A stretch of 59,117 nt of DNA from an uncultured Bacteroidales bacterium (GTDB taxonomy: Bacteria > Bacteroidota > Bacteroidia > Bacteroidales > UBA932), in NCBI GenBank assembly GCA_947303465.1, contig CAMYYI010000010.1:1-59117 (forward strand). Direction: 5' to 3'. The position numbers and the translations under genes were made by a program. Under the pieces are notes generated by a model. That model did no database searches. It saw only the letters and a list, made by a program, of their open reading frames with translations, and was not told where the DNA came from. Positions 8,504-17,582 of the stretch are shown here, piece by piece. Each line of letters begins with the position of its first letter. Position 1 is the stretch's first letter.

Positions 8504-9302
8504 CGGTTTCTATAAAGGGACTCGTTTCGACCGTTCCGGAGTCTTCGACAGCGTGCTCTTCAATGGGCTTGAACTGGCCGGCCGCTGGTTTACCGGGTAC
8601 GACCCTTTCAGGCATGATACGGTGTGCGGCCCTGCCGAGGAGTTTACGCAAATAGGCTTTGACGAAGCTGCACCCGGTGAGTGTTTCCTCAAGATTGGCG
8701 TGGGTCTCCTCAAGCGCCCGGATGACGCTCCCTACGACCGCTTCCGTTTATACGATATCGCAGATGAGGGCAAGTGGTCTGTCGAGGCGTCTGAAGATGC
8801 TGTCACATTCCGGCACCGTGTGGACGGATGGTACGATTATGTAAAGGAGATAGCGCTTACCGGTGCGGGCTCATTTGAGATACGGCATTCCCTGTGCACG
8901 TTGTCCTCGCCCCTTTCCGGCGAAGTTTACAACCATAACTTCTGGACTATGGGGCAGCTGGCTGTAGGGCCGGGGCGGCTGATAGATTTTCCCTTCCGGC
9001 CGGACGGTCACTGGCGCAGCGTTTACGACAGTGTGGCCCTTACGCAGTCCGGAGTGCGTTTTTCCAGGCCGCTGGCAGAGGGTGAATCTGTTTATATGGG
9101 TGATATACACGAACTTGGCCGCGAGGAGATGCCGTATTCCATGGCTCTGCGTGAAGGCCCTGTTAAGGTGGAAATAAGCGGGGATGTTCCAGTAACGCAC
9201 ACGGTGTTGTGGTCTAACCACCGAGTGGCCTGTCTGGAACCTTACAACCGGTTCTGCGCGCCTTGCCGTTGGACTGTCCGTTACCGATTTGATAATTGCT
9301 GA
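8451..9302 (+). CDS. mutarotase-superfamily-like protein, signal peptide lost
   Basis: A 283-residue frame containing HNPSDGFYKGTRFDRSGVF, then GRWFTGYDPFRHDTVCGPAEE and EVYNHNFWTMG, features I associate with uncharacterised galactose-mutarotase-fold proteins found near Bacteroidota glycosidases. Full-length relatives are exported, but here the frame starts at the first beta strand (SNKSLVILLHNP) with no signal peptide, right at the deletion scar with the GH89-like fragment. Whether it is expressed from its internal ATG at 8451 is doubtful, so it may be a 5'-truncated pseudogene. The body is intact to its stop. Confidence 0.55.
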   Translation: MIRISNKSLVILLHNPSDGFYKGTRFDRSGVFDSVLFNGLELAGRWFTGYDPFRHDTVCGPAEEFTQIGFDEAAPGECFLKIGVGLLKRPDDAPYDRFRLYDIADEGKWSVEASEDAVTFRHRVDGWYDYVKEIALTGAGSFEIRHSLCTLSSPLSGEVYNHNFWTMGQLAVGPGRLIDFPFRPDGHWRSVYDSVALTQSGVRFSRPLAEGESVYMGDIHELGREEMPYSMALREGPVKVEISGDVPVTHTVLWSNHRVACLEPYNRFCAPCRWTVRYRFDNC

Positions 9303-9673
9303 AGTAAGAAGCGATTCTACATACTCTTTCTTGCGGCCCTGGTGCCTGTGTTTGCAGGGGCTCAGGTATTCAACCGCGAACCTTTGCTGGGAGGTGATTA
9401 TGCCCAGTTGCCACTTGGAGCCGTGCGAGCGGACGGGTGTCAGTTAAAATAGGCATTTCCGGCCATTGCGGGAGGGCCCGCTTCCCTCTGGAATTCCGCA
9501 TTCCGTCATGGTGTACGGAGGGAACGGTAACGGTAAACGGCAAGCCGATGCGCGTTGCCGGAGGCGGCAAGCTGAAAATTGAGGAGAGCTGGAAAGACGG
9601 GGACAGTGTAGTGCTGGATTTCCCTATGACCGCCAGCACCTCACAGTGGTATGACAATTCCACCGTGAATTGA
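9303..9673 (+). pseudogene. remnant of a secreted GH127/DUF1680-type beta-L-arabinofuranosidase
   Basis: Reading from 9303 (codon AGT where ATG would be expected) gives a signal peptide (KKRFYILFLAALVPVFAGAQ) followed by GGDYAQLPLGAVRADG, the N-terminus of DUF1680 enzymes, ending at TAG 9450-9452. Reading from 9437 in another frame gives FPLEFRIPSWCTEGTVTVNG and WKDGDSVVLDFPMT, the C-terminal beta-sandwich of the same family. The whole catalytic barrel, several hundred residues, is missing between them. Start loss plus an internal out-of-frame deletion make this a dead gene. Confidence 0.75.
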
Positions 9674-9698
9674 TTATAAGCTAGTTGTTTGCCGGTAG

Positions 9699-10955
9699 TT
9701 ATATTCGGCAACTGGAGATTGCCGCAAACAAGACCTCGCTGACGGTAGGGTGGGCGTGAATGATGTCACGCGCCTGCTGTACCGTGGCTCCAAGTGCTAT
9801 GAGCACGGCGGCTTCGTGGATGATGTCTGCCGCGTGGGCACCGAGTATATGGACACCGAGTATGCGGCCGCTGGCCTTGTCGGCGATTACCTTGCATATG
9901 CCGTCAGCCTCGCCGCTGGCAACAGCCTTGCCGTTGGCGCGATAGTTCGCCTTACCGATGACGGTTTCAATCCCTTCGCACTCTTCTTCGGTTTTACCCA
10001 CACAAGCGGCTTCCGGAACGGTGAAGACCGCCGCCGGGACCACTGAGAAGTCGATTCCGTCTGCTTCTCCACATATATGGTTAAGCGCCCTGCGGCCCTG
10101 CGCAGAAGCTACATGAGCCAGCATCATGCCACCGGTTATATCACCTACGGCATAGACGCCGGGCACGCTGGTCTGCATATTCTTATCTACCACTATGCCT
10201 CGGGGGGTGTACTCAATGCCCGCCTCGTCCAGGTTCAACGACTGCAGGTTCGGTCTGCGTCCGACGGCCATGAGAATGCAGTCCGCCTCGGTCTCGAACT
10301 CCTTCTCGTTCTTGCTCCACAGCACTTTGCCTTCGTCTATGGCAGCGACCCTGGCGCCGGTTTCAATGACGATACCCCGCTTAGCCAGGGACGCCTTGAG
10401 CCGTTTGGCCAGGTCCACATCGAAACGCGGAAGCACGTTGGGGCAGAACTCCAGCACCGTTACTTCTGAACCGAACTTGCGATAGATGGAGGCGAACTCC
10501 AGACCTATTACGCCGCCGCCGATGACGCAGAGGCGCTCCGGAACCTCCTGAAGCTCCAGCATCGCCGCGGAGTCTATCGCCTGATCCGCGCCAGGGATAG
10601 GCAGTGAAGCGCTTATTGAGCCTGTGGCGATTATTACCGCGTCACCTTCGTAGACGGTGCCACCAACCTCGACCGAGCGGCCGCCGCACAGCCTGGCACG
10701 CCCTTCGACCAGAGTGATGAGCTTGTTGCGCATAAGCTGGGCTATGCCGCCCTGCAGTTGGGTTATGACAGCGCGCTTGCGCTCCTGGTCGGGAGCGTCC
10801 ATGGCACATAAGGCTTTGGTAGGGATGCAACCCTCGTTCAGACAGGTGCCGCCCAGAGGGCCTTCGCTGATAAGGACAACTTCAATTCCACGTGCTGCCG
10901 CTTCCGCTGCAGTCTCGTAACCGCCGGGGCCGGCGCCGATAATGATGATTCTCAT
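9699..10955 (-). CDS. lpdA: dihydrolipoyl dehydrogenase
   Basis: A 418-residue FAD/NAD pyridine nucleotide-disulfide oxidoreductase. It starts with the FAD dinucleotide motif GAGPGGYETA, has the redox-active disulfide in GGTCLNEGCIPTK, an NAD-binding GGGVIGLEFAS, the second FAD motif VYAVGDITGG, and ends with the dimer-interface HAHPTVSEVLF whose His-Pro is part of the active site. It is shorter than typical E3 proteins (about 460), the loss being spread over loops. It reoxidises lipoamide in 2-oxoacid dehydrogenase or glycine cleavage complexes. The ATG overlaps the stop of the PriA-like gene (ATGA). Confidence 0.92.
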   Translation of the reverse strand: MRIIIIGAGPGGYETAAEAAARGIEVVLISEGPLGGTCLNEGCIPTKALCAMDAPDQERKRAVITQLQGGIAQLMRNKLITLVEGRARLCGGRSVEVGGTVYEGDAVIIATGSISASLPIPGADQAIDSAAMLELQEVPERLCVIGGGVIGLEFASIYRKFGSEVTVLEFCPNVLPRFDVDLAKRLKASLAKRGIVIETGARVAAIDEGKVLWSKNEKEFETEADCILMAVGRRPNLQSLNLDEAGIEYTPRGIVVDKNMQTSVPGVYAVGDITGGMMLAHVASAQGRRALNHICGEADGIDFSVVPAAVFTVPEAACVGKTEEECEGIETVIGKANYRANGKAVASGEADGICKVIADKASGRILGVHILGAHAADIIHEAAVLIALGATVQQARDIIHAHPTVSEVLFAAISSCRI

Positions 10956-12565
10956 ACTATTGGATCTACATCTATTGTTACCCGGGCGCGTCCGCCGCTC
11001 TTCTTCTCGAAGGCGATGGCTCTGGCCCGCAAATCTTGTTTCTTTTGTGCCATACTGTGGTCGGGCATCAGCGTGAGGCGCTCCTTAAGACCGCCGAAGT
11101 TCGTGTCTATCAGGCGGGTGAAGGGAGGGAGGTCAAACTGCTTCCGCTCTTTAAGCAGCTGAGGGTAGATACTTTCGAAGCTGCTGAACACCGGGTGCCC
11201 GGGCTTTGCAGTTTGGACGATAAAGGCGCCGCTGCACTGCTCGCGCAGCATTGCCAGGGCCTGCACCGCCCTTTCATCGGCCCGGAAGTCGTCTGGTGGG
11301 AAAAGGGCGTCGGCCTGCAGGACGGCCACGAGGGAGTAGCGGCCGAGGTCGGAAAGGCGCGCCTGCTGCAGGGTGAGGATGTCGGTCTCCACGCCTTCCA
11401 GCATGCGCCCGGCGAGCTCTATCAGCTCGTCCGGCTTCTCCCATCCACGTATCAATGCAACAGGGCCTCCAGCATTTGCTGCTGCAGCTATAAGCTTGCG
11501 TGAAAGCGGTCCGCACATGCCGTTCTTGCGTTTCTCAGCCGCCACGTCTATAATGGTCATGGAAGTGGACGGGCACTCGTTCGCTTCTTGCAAGTACTTT
11601 CCGGTGAGGACGTTATGATAAGACTCCAGGGAAGGGGAAGGCGTACCCAGCACCACATCCGCCCCGTGTATGCGGCCCAGCACTACAGCTGTGTCCCGTG
11701 CGTTGTAACGGGGCGCCGGCTCGGTTTGCTTGAACAGCATGTCCTGTTCGTTCTCTACGATAATGAGTCCCAGGCGGCTGAAGGGAAGGAATAGGGCGCT
11801 GCGGGCGCCTATGACTATCTGCGCCCCGAAGCAGCGGACGTCTTCCGCAACGCGCCGGCGCCTGGCCTCGGTGATATGGGAGTTGACGCTATGGACCTGA
11901 CCGGGAAAAGCCTCTTCGAATACAGTGGTAAGTTGTTCTCCTGCAGCTATTTCCGGGGTTAGAACCAGGACGTTGAGGCCTTGTTCCAGGGCGTGCCTGC
12001 AAAGACTCAGATATACTTCTGTACGTCCGTTTCCTGTCAGCAGCACCGGCTTTCTGCCGGCTGTCTTCTGCCTGCCGCTCCGTGTGGCTGGAACTCTGGT
12101 TAGCGCTTCTATCTGGCCGGCAATCGCGTCGCGTTCCGCCTGCAGGCGCTCCCTGACGCTGTCTTTATGTTTCTTATTCAGGGCCTCTTCGCGTATGGCA
12201 AGGCGCTGGCGGAGCCGCTCCAGAATATTGGCGGCTTTCTGCTCGCTCAGCAATTTGCCTGCCGGATAGGCAGCCTTGTAAACCTCGCCGAGGGTACACA
12301 GATAATAATCGGAGATGAATTCCCAGAATTGCAGTTCCTCCGGGCTGACCGGTGCCAGCTCGTCCTGTATCCTCAGTATATCCTGGACTTTGGATGTATC
12401 GATTCCGGGGGCCGCTGCTGTCTTGAAAACCACTCCGGTGTAGGTTCTGTGTGCGAATACTACTGCTACACGGGTGCCTTCCGGAACCGGGCGCGGGGCT
12501 TTGTACCAGGGAGTCCACTCCAGGCGGAGCGGTACGATTACCTGTATGTAGCAAGCCTCATTCAT
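10952..12565 (-). CDS. priA: PriA-like primosomal protein with degenerate helicase motifs
   Basis: A 537-residue protein; normal PriA has about 730-820. The N-terminal 3'-DNA-binding domain (about 1-105) and the downstream PRYNARDTAVVLGRIHGADV and LGTPSPSLES motifs identify the family. However the Walker A loop reads LLTGNGRTEVY, with Arg181 where the Lys should be and residues missing, the DEEH box reads ENEQ (271-274), and the paired CxxC zinc-binding stretch expected after about 370 is absent. ATP-driven unwinding is therefore unlikely; a structural primosome-loading role is possible, as proposed for helicase-dead PriA of Actinobacteria. It is translationally coupled to lpdA. Confidence 0.85.
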   Translation of the reverse strand: MNEACYIQVIVPLRLEWTPWYKAPRPVPEGTRVAVVFAHRTYTGVVFKTAAAPGIDTSKVQDILRIQDELAPVSPEELQFWEFISDYYLCTLGEVYKAAYPAGKLLSEQKAANILERLRQRLAIREEALNKKHKDSVRERLQAERDAIAGQIEALTRVPATRSGRQKTAGRKPVLLTGNGRTEVYLSLCRHALEQGLNVLVLTPEIAAGEQLTTVFEEAFPGQVHSVNSHITEARRRRVAEDVRCFGAQIVIGARSALFLPFSRLGLIIVENEQDMLFKQTEPAPRYNARDTAVVLGRIHGADVVLGTPSPSLESYHNVLTGKYLQEANECPSTSMTIIDVAAEKRKNGMCGPLSRKLIAAAANAGGPVALIRGWEKPDELIELAGRMLEGVETDILTLQQARLSDLGRYSLVAVLQADALFPPDDFRADERAVQALAMLREQCSGAFIVQTAKPGHPVFSSFESIYPQLLKERKQFDLPPFTRLIDTNFGGLKERLTLMPDHSMAQKKQDLRARAIAFEKKSGGRARVTIDVDPIV

Positions 12566-12590
12566 GCAAAGACAAAAATATAAAAAATAA

Positions 12591-12621
12591 TTTGTAAAGT
12601 CTTAAATTATTTCTACCTTTG
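12591..12621 (+). promoter_or_regulatory. tRNA-Phe promoter, perfect Bacteroidota consensus
   Basis: TTTG at 12591-12594, exactly 19 nt, then TACCTTTG at 12614-12621, ending 19 nt before the tRNA. This is the textbook TTTG-N19-TAnnTTTG arrangement. Confidence 0.85.
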
Positions 12622-12640
12622 CACTCCCGCTTTGGGAAAT

Positions 12641-12713
12641 GGTGCTGTAGCTCAGGTGGTAGAGCAATGGACTGAAAATCCATGTGTCGCTGGTTCAACT
12701 CCCGCCAGCACCA
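12641..12713 (+). tRNA. tRNA-Phe (anticodon GAA)
   Basis: Acceptor arms GGTGCTG (12641-12647) and CAGCACC (12706-12712), discriminator A12713. The anticodon stem ATGGA/TCCAT encloses CTGAAAA, so the anticodon is GAA at 12674-12676. CCA is not encoded; the CA that follows is coincidental. Confidence 0.95.
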
Positions 12714-12716
12714 CTT

Positions 12717-12754
12717 AAAGAGGCCTCACGGAAATCCGCGAGGCCTCTTTTCTT
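12717..12754 (+). terminator. terminator after tRNA-Phe
   Basis: AAAGAGGCCTC (12717-12727) pairs with GAGGCCTCTTT (12740-12750), followed by further T residues. It also lies just past the 3' end of the convergent flavodoxin gene and can serve both. Confidence 0.85.
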
Positions 12755-12767
12755 TATTAAGGCTATC

Positions 12768-13595
12768 TCACCGAACCACCTGGGTGAATACAGGGGCCTG
12801 GCCTTCTTCTACGGTCACGTAAACCTTCATCTCCATTGCCGGCGGCATCTTGGGATCGTTTTCGCGCGGCCTGGGCATGGCGGTGAAAAGGTATTCGGTA
12901 CCCTCGGGAATGGGGCGGGATGCCACGGCGGTAGCCTCGGCGCCCTGCATCATGGGATAATCTGCAATGGCTGCATAAAGGATGGCTGCCTCCTCTTCGC
13001 TTGCAGGATGCATCTCCGGGAAAGGACCGGGTTTAACATATTCGCCCTCTATGAAGCCTTCTGCCTTGAGGAAATTGTCTATCTCCTTGGGGGCAGCTGC
13101 CATGCGGGCGGCGCGGACGCCGTAACCGTCAAGCACTTCGGCACCCGGCTGGGCGGCCCTCAGGTCGCGAACGCTGGAGTCCAGACCTCCGCTTCCGAAG
13201 GTACAGAAAGGAACCACTTTCTTGCCACTCAGGTCTATCTGCTTGAGGAGCGTTATGACAGGAGGCGCATAGGTTCCGAACCAGACAGGATATCCGAGGA
13301 ATATTACGTCATAAGCTGAGAGGTCGGCCGAGATGGGTTGAATATCAGGCAGTTCTCCGCTTTCACGTTCCTTGAGGCAGCGCTCTATGGTCGCCTGGAA
13401 ATCTCCGTCGTAGGGGTTCAGGGCGACTATCTCTTCTACGTCGGCATCCAGCTTTCCGGCAATTTCTTCGGCCACGGCCCTGGTGTTGGACGTTTGTGAA
13501 TAAAACAGGACCAGCACTTTCTGTGACCGGTTTTCGCCGCATGAAACGGCAGTGAGCATCGCTGCAGCAGCAGCCAGTATCTTCATTGTTCGCAT
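12768..13595 (-). CDS. lipoprotein with flavodoxin domain
   Basis: A 275-residue protein. It has a lipoprotein-type signal (AMLTAVSCG, Cys near 19) followed directly by a flavodoxin fold whose FMN-phosphate loop is LFYSQTSNTRAVAEEIAG and whose second loop is GYPVWFGTYAPP. A C-terminal domain of about 90 residues (from about 185) has no family I recognise. A flavodoxin outside the cytoplasm implies an electron partner in the envelope. It is the last gene of the glpK-glpF-aldo/keto reductase run, 13 nt behind the reductase. Confidence 0.82.
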   Translation of the reverse strand: MRTMKILAAAAAMLTAVSCGENRSQKVLVLFYSQTSNTRAVAEEIAGKLDADVEEIVALNPYDGDFQATIERCLKERESGELPDIQPISADLSAYDVIFLGYPVWFGTYAPPVITLLKQIDLSGKKVVPFCTFGSGGLDSSVRDLRAAQPGAEVLDGYGVRAARMAAAPKEIDNFLKAEGFIEGEYVKPGPFPEMHPASEEEAAILYAAIADYPMMQGAEATAVASRPIPEGTEYLFTAMPRPRENDPKMPPAMEMKVYVTVEEGQAPVFTQVVR

Positions 13596-13608
13596 AATTA
13601 AAAGTGTC

Positions 13609-14439
13609 CTAAAAAGCGGCGGTATCCGGATGTGAACCGTAACGGAATTCTGGAATGGCGGCTATTTCTGCCATCTCCGAAGGGCTGAGTTCAAAGCCTG
13701 ATACGGCGAAATTCTCGCGTATGCGTTCGGCATGGACAGACTTTGCAAGCGGCAGCACACCGTTCTGTATGCACCAGCGCTGAATAACCTGCGCCGTAGT
13801 CTTACCGTGCTTTCGTGCGATGCCGGAGATGACGGTGTCTTCCAGTAGTTTGCCGCGGCCCAGGGAACTCCAGGCCTCTACCAGAATACCCTTCTCCCGG
13901 CACAGGGCCAGAGTTTCTTCCTGCAGCAGCCCGGGATGGTACTCTATCTGGTCCACTGCCGGCAGAATATTGGCGCCGGCAAGCACCGCAGCCATATGCT
14001 GGGGATAAAAGTTACTGAGGCCTATGGAGCGCACGACCTTCTCGTCTACCAGCCTTTCCATCGCGCGCCAGGTATCCACATTGATGGAATCCGCCTTGTC
14101 TCCGAACTGCATCCTGTTGGCAGGCCAGTGGATGAGGTACAGGTCCAGATAGTCCAGGCCAAGGTCGGCCAGGCTCTTTTCGCATGCCCGCAGAGTGGTG
14201 TCGTAACCCCGTTCGGTATTCCATACCTTGCTGGTTACAAATAGCTCCGACTGCTTCACACCGCACTGCCTGATGCCCTTTCCGGTGGAGCACTCGTTGC
14301 CGTAAACGGCGGCGGTGTCTATATGCCGGTATCCGGCCTTGACGGCTTCTACCACAGATTCGGTGCAGATTTCACCTTCTGGAATCTTGAAGGTCCCGAA
14401 GCCGGGGCAGGGAATCTCGCATCCGTTGTAAAGTTTCAT
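13609..14439 (-). CDS. aldo/keto reductase
   Basis: A 276-residue NADPH-dependent reductase of the 2,5-diketo-gluconate-reductase type. All four catalytic residues are visible: Asp in GYRHIDTAAVYGNE, Tyr in the same motif, Lys in TSKVWN and His in YLIHWPAN. The cofactor-binding region near LPLAKSVHAERIREN is also present. Placement directly after glpF and glpK suggests a link to glycerol, dihydroxyacetone or glyceraldehyde metabolism, but substrate range of these enzymes is broad. Confidence 0.9.
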   Translation of the reverse strand: MKLYNGCEIPCPGFGTFKIPEGEICTESVVEAVKAGYRHIDTAAVYGNECSTGKGIRQCGVKQSELFVTSKVWNTERGYDTTLRACEKSLADLGLDYLDLYLIHWPANRMQFGDKADSINVDTWRAMERLVDEKVVRSIGLSNFYPQHMAAVLAGANILPAVDQIEYHPGLLQEETLALCREKGILVEAWSSLGRGKLLEDTVISGIARKHGKTTAQVIQRWCIQNGVLPLAKSVHAERIRENFAVSGFELSPSEMAEIAAIPEFRYGSHPDTAAF

Positions 14440-14445
14440 ACCAGA

Positions 14446-15171
14446 TTAATACATTACCATGAAGCAGAGTGCTGCAATGGCTCCGCCAACGAGCGGGCCG
14501 CATACCGGCACCCAGCTGTAAGACCAGCCGCTGTCGCGCTTGCCGGCTATGGGAAGGATTGCGTGGGCGATACGGGGGGCAAGGTCTCGGGCGGGGTTGA
14601 TGGCATATCCGGTAGCTCCGCCGAGTGACATGCCTATGGCCATGATGAGGCAGGTAACGGGGAAAGCGCCTAGGCTGCCCATGCCGAGAACCACATTCTC
14701 CTTGGTGGAGAACACCAGGATGACGAAGACCAGCAGCCATGTGGCGAGCGCCTCGCAGAAGAAGTTGCGCCATTTGTTGTCAACAGCCGGCATGGTGCAG
14801 AATACGCCAAGCTTGCAGTCCGGGTCTTCGGTAGCGTCGAAATGATCCTTATAGAAGAGGAAAACGGCTACTGCACCGAGCAGGCCTCCCAGCATCTGGG
14901 CGACTATGTACGGCAATACTTCGCCCCAGGGGAACTGTCCCGCTACGGCCAGGCCGAGCGTGACTGCGGGATTGAGGTGTGCGCCTGAATAAGGGCCGGC
15001 GATAAATACGCCGCACATTACGGCAAGGCCCCAGCCCAGGGTTATGACAACCCAGCCGCCTCCCAGGCCTTTGGATTTCTTGAGTGTGGTGCAGGCTACT
15101 ACACCGTCGCCGAGCAGAACCAGCACGAAGGTGCCGACCAGCTCGAAAAGACATTTAGTTAAAAGTCCCAT
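14446..15171 (-). CDS. glpF: glycerol uptake facilitator (aquaglyceroporin)
   Basis: A 241-residue channel with six membrane segments and both pore motifs: GAHLNPAVTLG and GYAINPARDLAPR. The Asp after the second NPA (NPARD) marks glycerol facilitators rather than water-only aquaporins. It sits 4 nt downstream of glpK on the same strand, the classical glycerol-use pair. Confidence 0.94.
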   Translation of the reverse strand: MGLLTKCLFELVGTFVLVLLGDGVVACTTLKKSKGLGGGWVVITLGWGLAVMCGVFIAGPYSGAHLNPAVTLGLAVAGQFPWGEVLPYIVAQMLGGLLGAVAVFLFYKDHFDATEDPDCKLGVFCTMPAVDNKWRNFFCEALATWLLVFVILVFSTKENVVLGMGSLGAFPVTCLIMAIGMSLGGATGYAINPARDLAPRIAHAILPIAGKRDSGWSYSWVPVCGPLVGGAIAALCFMVMY

Positions 15172-15175
15172 ATGA

Positions 15176-16651
15176 TTATTTGGTTAGAGTTCTGGATACT
15201 GCGTCTTTCCATCCTTCGATGGCCTTGCGGACGTTGTCTGCCGTTGCTTCCGGGCGGAATACCCGTTCTGCCTGCCATTGCTGCTTGAGTTCGTCTATGG
15301 AACTCCAGAAGCCCACTGCGAGACCGGCGAGGTAGGAGGCTCCGAGGGCGGTGGTTTCAGTGACTACCGGGCGCACCACCTCGGTGCCCAGCACGTCGGC
15401 CTGGAATTGCATCATGAGGTTGTTACGGGAGGCTCCGCCGTCAACTTTCAGCGAACGGAGGGCCACTCCGGCGTCCCGGCGCATGGCGTCAACCACATCC
15501 ATGGTCTCGAACGCTATGCCTTCCAGAGCAGCACGGGCGATGTGTGCCGCCGTGGTGCCGCGGGTGATGCCGGTTATAGTTCCTTTTGCATACGGGTCCC
15601 AATAGGGGGCGCCCATGCCGGTGAGCGCCGGCACAAGATGAACGCCGCCGCTGTCCGGCACCTGCATCGCAAGCGCTTCTATCTCGGAGGAGCTCTTTAT
15701 CAGGCCCAGGCCGTCCCGAAGCCACTGTACTATGGATCCGGCCACGAAGACGCTGCCCTCCAGGGCATAGTCTACACGGTCGCCTATCTTCCATGCTATG
15801 GTTGTAAGTAGCTGGTTTTCAGACTTGATGGCCTTGGGCCCGCTGTTCATCAGCAGGAAGCAGCCGGTGCCGTAGGTGTTCTTGACCTCACCCGGCTCGG
15901 TGCACATCTGCCCGAACAGTGCCGCCTGCTGGTCGCCCGCCGCTCCGGCTACGGGCACGCCGCCGAGCAGCTCGCAGGAACCGTAAACTTCGCTGGAAGA
16001 GCGTACCTGAGGCATCATGGACTCGGGTATGCCGAGCAGGTTCAGCAACTCTTCATCCCACTTGAGGGTGTGAATGTTGAAAAGCATGGTGCGGGAGGCG
16101 TTGCTCACGTCGGTGCAGTGCACGCGGCCCTCCGTGAGCTTCCAGATGAGCCAGCTGTCCACCGTGCCGAAGCGCAGGCGGCCGGCGCGTGCCAGGTCGC
16201 GGGCGTCTTCTACATTCTCCAGTATCCAGCGTATCTTGGTGCCGCTGAAGTACGCGTCTATCAGGAGGCCGGTTTTGTCCCTGACCTTTTCCGTGAGGCC
16301 GAGGGCCTTCAGCGAGTCGCAGTATTCGGAGGTGCGGCGGTCCTGCCAGACTATGGCGTTATGCACCGGCTTGCCGGTTTCGGCATCCCAGACTATTGTT
16401 GTCTCACGCTGGTTGGTGATGCCTATGGCGGCAATTTCATGAGTGTCTATGCCGGACTTGGCGATGACATCCAGCATTACGGAATACTGGCTCTCCCAGA
16501 TCTCTTCCGGGTCGTGCTCGACGAGTCCGGGGCTGGGGAAATACTGTGTGAATTCCTTCTGGCTTACGGCGCAGGGGGCGCCGTCGTGATCGAAGATAAT
16601 GGCGCGGGAACTGCTTGTTCCCTGGTCTAGTGCAAGTATATACTTTTTCAT
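15176..16651 (-). CDS. glpK: glycerol kinase
   Basis: A 491-residue FGGY kinase. [16 protein letters not shown] is the N-terminal phosphate loop, VWQDRRT and the ACIL-like region are typical, and [18 protein letters not shown] is the second ATP-binding signature. It converts entering glycerol to glycerol-3-phosphate. The ATG at 16651 ([11 protein letters not shown]) is preferred over an upstream TTG that falls in the promoter. Promoter TATATTFG-type box lies 12 nt upstream and overlaps the divergent glpQ promoter region. Confidence 0.95.
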   Translation of the reverse strand: MKKYILALDQGTSSSRAIIFDHDGAPCAVSQKEFTQYFPSPGLVEHDPEEIWESQYSVMLDVIAKSGIDTHEIAAIGITNQRETTIVWDAETGKPVHNAIVWQDRRTSEYCDSLKALGLTEKVRDKTGLLIDAYFSGTKIRWILENVEDARDLARAGRLRFGTVDSWLIWKLTEGRVHCTDVSNASRTMLFNIHTLKWDEELLNLLGIPESMMPQVRSSSEVYGSCELLGGVPVAGAAGDQQAALFGQMCTEPGEVKNTYGTGCFLLMNSGPKAIKSENQLLTTIAWKIGDRVDYALEGSVFVAGSIVQWLRDGLGLIKSSSEIEALAMQVPDSGGVHLVPALTGMGAPYWDPYAKGTITGITRGTTAAHIARAALEGIAFETMDVVDAMRRDAGVALRSLKVDGGASRNNLMMQFQADVLGTEVVRPVVTETTALGASYLAGLAVGFWSSIDELKQQWQAERVFRPEATADNVRKAIEGWKDAVSRTLTK

Positions 16652-16663
16652 AATGTGGTAACG

Positions 16664-16691
16664 CAAATATAAGAATTTTTTGGTATTTTTG
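16664..16691. promoter_or_regulatory. back-to-back promoters of glpK (minus) and glpQ (plus)
   Basis: Minus strand: TATATTTG (complement of 16664-16671) for glpK. Plus strand: TATTTTTG (16684-16691) for glpQ. The two -7 boxes are separated by 12 nt, so the -33 region of each overlaps the other gene's core promoter and the two operons can interfere with or be co-regulated by one bound factor. Confidence 0.65.
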
Positions 16692-16712
16692 TAGGACTAA
16701 CACAACACCGAC

Positions 16713-17567
16713 ATGCATCTTATCAGACTTTCTGCAATTGCTGCCGTACTAATAGCCATATCGGCCTGCTCCCCGGCACGTAAAATCAGTTATAACCCGG
16801 ACAACGGATACCCCGTAATAGAACAGAACGGCAAGGTCGCCATAGTCGCGCACCGCGGATTCTGGAAGTCCGAGCAGGGCGGAATGAGCGAAAACTCCAT
16901 CGCTTCGCTCAAGGCGGCCCAGGACGCCGGCCTGTGGGGAAGCGAGTGTGATATCCACATAACGGCCGACGACGTGGTGATGGTAAACCACGATCCGTCC
17001 ATCAACGGAAAGGCTATAGCCAGCCACAAGTTCAGCGATTTCGCAAACGACCTTCTGCCCAACGGGGAGCGCAGGCCTACCCTGGACGAGTATCTGGACC
17101 AGGCGGCGAAGTGCAAGACCACAAAGCTGGTCATCGAGCTCAAGAAGCAGCCCTCCGAAGACCGTGAGGACATGCTGGTGGTCAAGACTATAGCTGCCCT
17201 GAAGGTGCACAAGCTCTACGACCCGGAAAGGGTGCTTTTCATAAGCTTCAGCAAGTATATGTGCGACGTTGTCGCCCGTCTGTGCCCGGAATTCATCAAC
17301 CAGTTCCTGTCCATGGATTTCGTGGGCAACCAGACTCCGGAGATTTACGGCAAGCAGGGCATCAACGGTGTGGACTACCACTACAAGATGTTTGACCTGC
17401 ATCCCGCCTGGGTAAAGAACGCCCATGAGCACGGCATGTCGGTCAACGCCTGGACGGTGAACAAGGAAAAGGATATACGGCACATGATAGAGCTCGGAGT
17501 GGACGCTATCACCACCAACGAGCCCCTGCTGGTGCGCGAAATTCTGAAAGACAAAGAATATCAATGA
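16713..17567 (+). CDS. glpQ: glycerophosphodiester phosphodiesterase lipoprotein
   Basis: A 284-residue GDPD-family TIM-barrel enzyme with a lipoprotein signal (LIAISACS, Cys near 19). The catalytic and metal ligands are seen in VAHRGFWKSEQGGMSENS, ECDIHITADDVVMVNHD and IELKK. It hydrolyses glycerophosphodiesters from phospholipids to glycerol-3-phosphate and an alcohol. Divergent placement from glpK-glpF fits a glycerophospholipid-scavenging module. It is followed after 15 nt by pgi. Confidence 0.92.
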   Translation: MHLIRLSAIAAVLIAISACSPARKISYNPDNGYPVIEQNGKVAIVAHRGFWKSEQGGMSENSIASLKAAQDAGLWGSECDIHITADDVVMVNHDPSINGKAIASHKFSDFANDLLPNGERRPTLDEYLDQAAKCKTTKLVIELKKQPSEDREDMLVVKTIAALKVHKLYDPERVLFISFSKYMCDVVARLCPEFINQFLSMDFVGNQTPEIYGKQGINGVDYHYKMFDLHPAWVKNAHEHGMSVNAWTVNKEKDIRHMIELGVDAITTNEPLLVREILKDKEYQ

Positions 17568-17582
17568 CTAAATAAGAATCCC

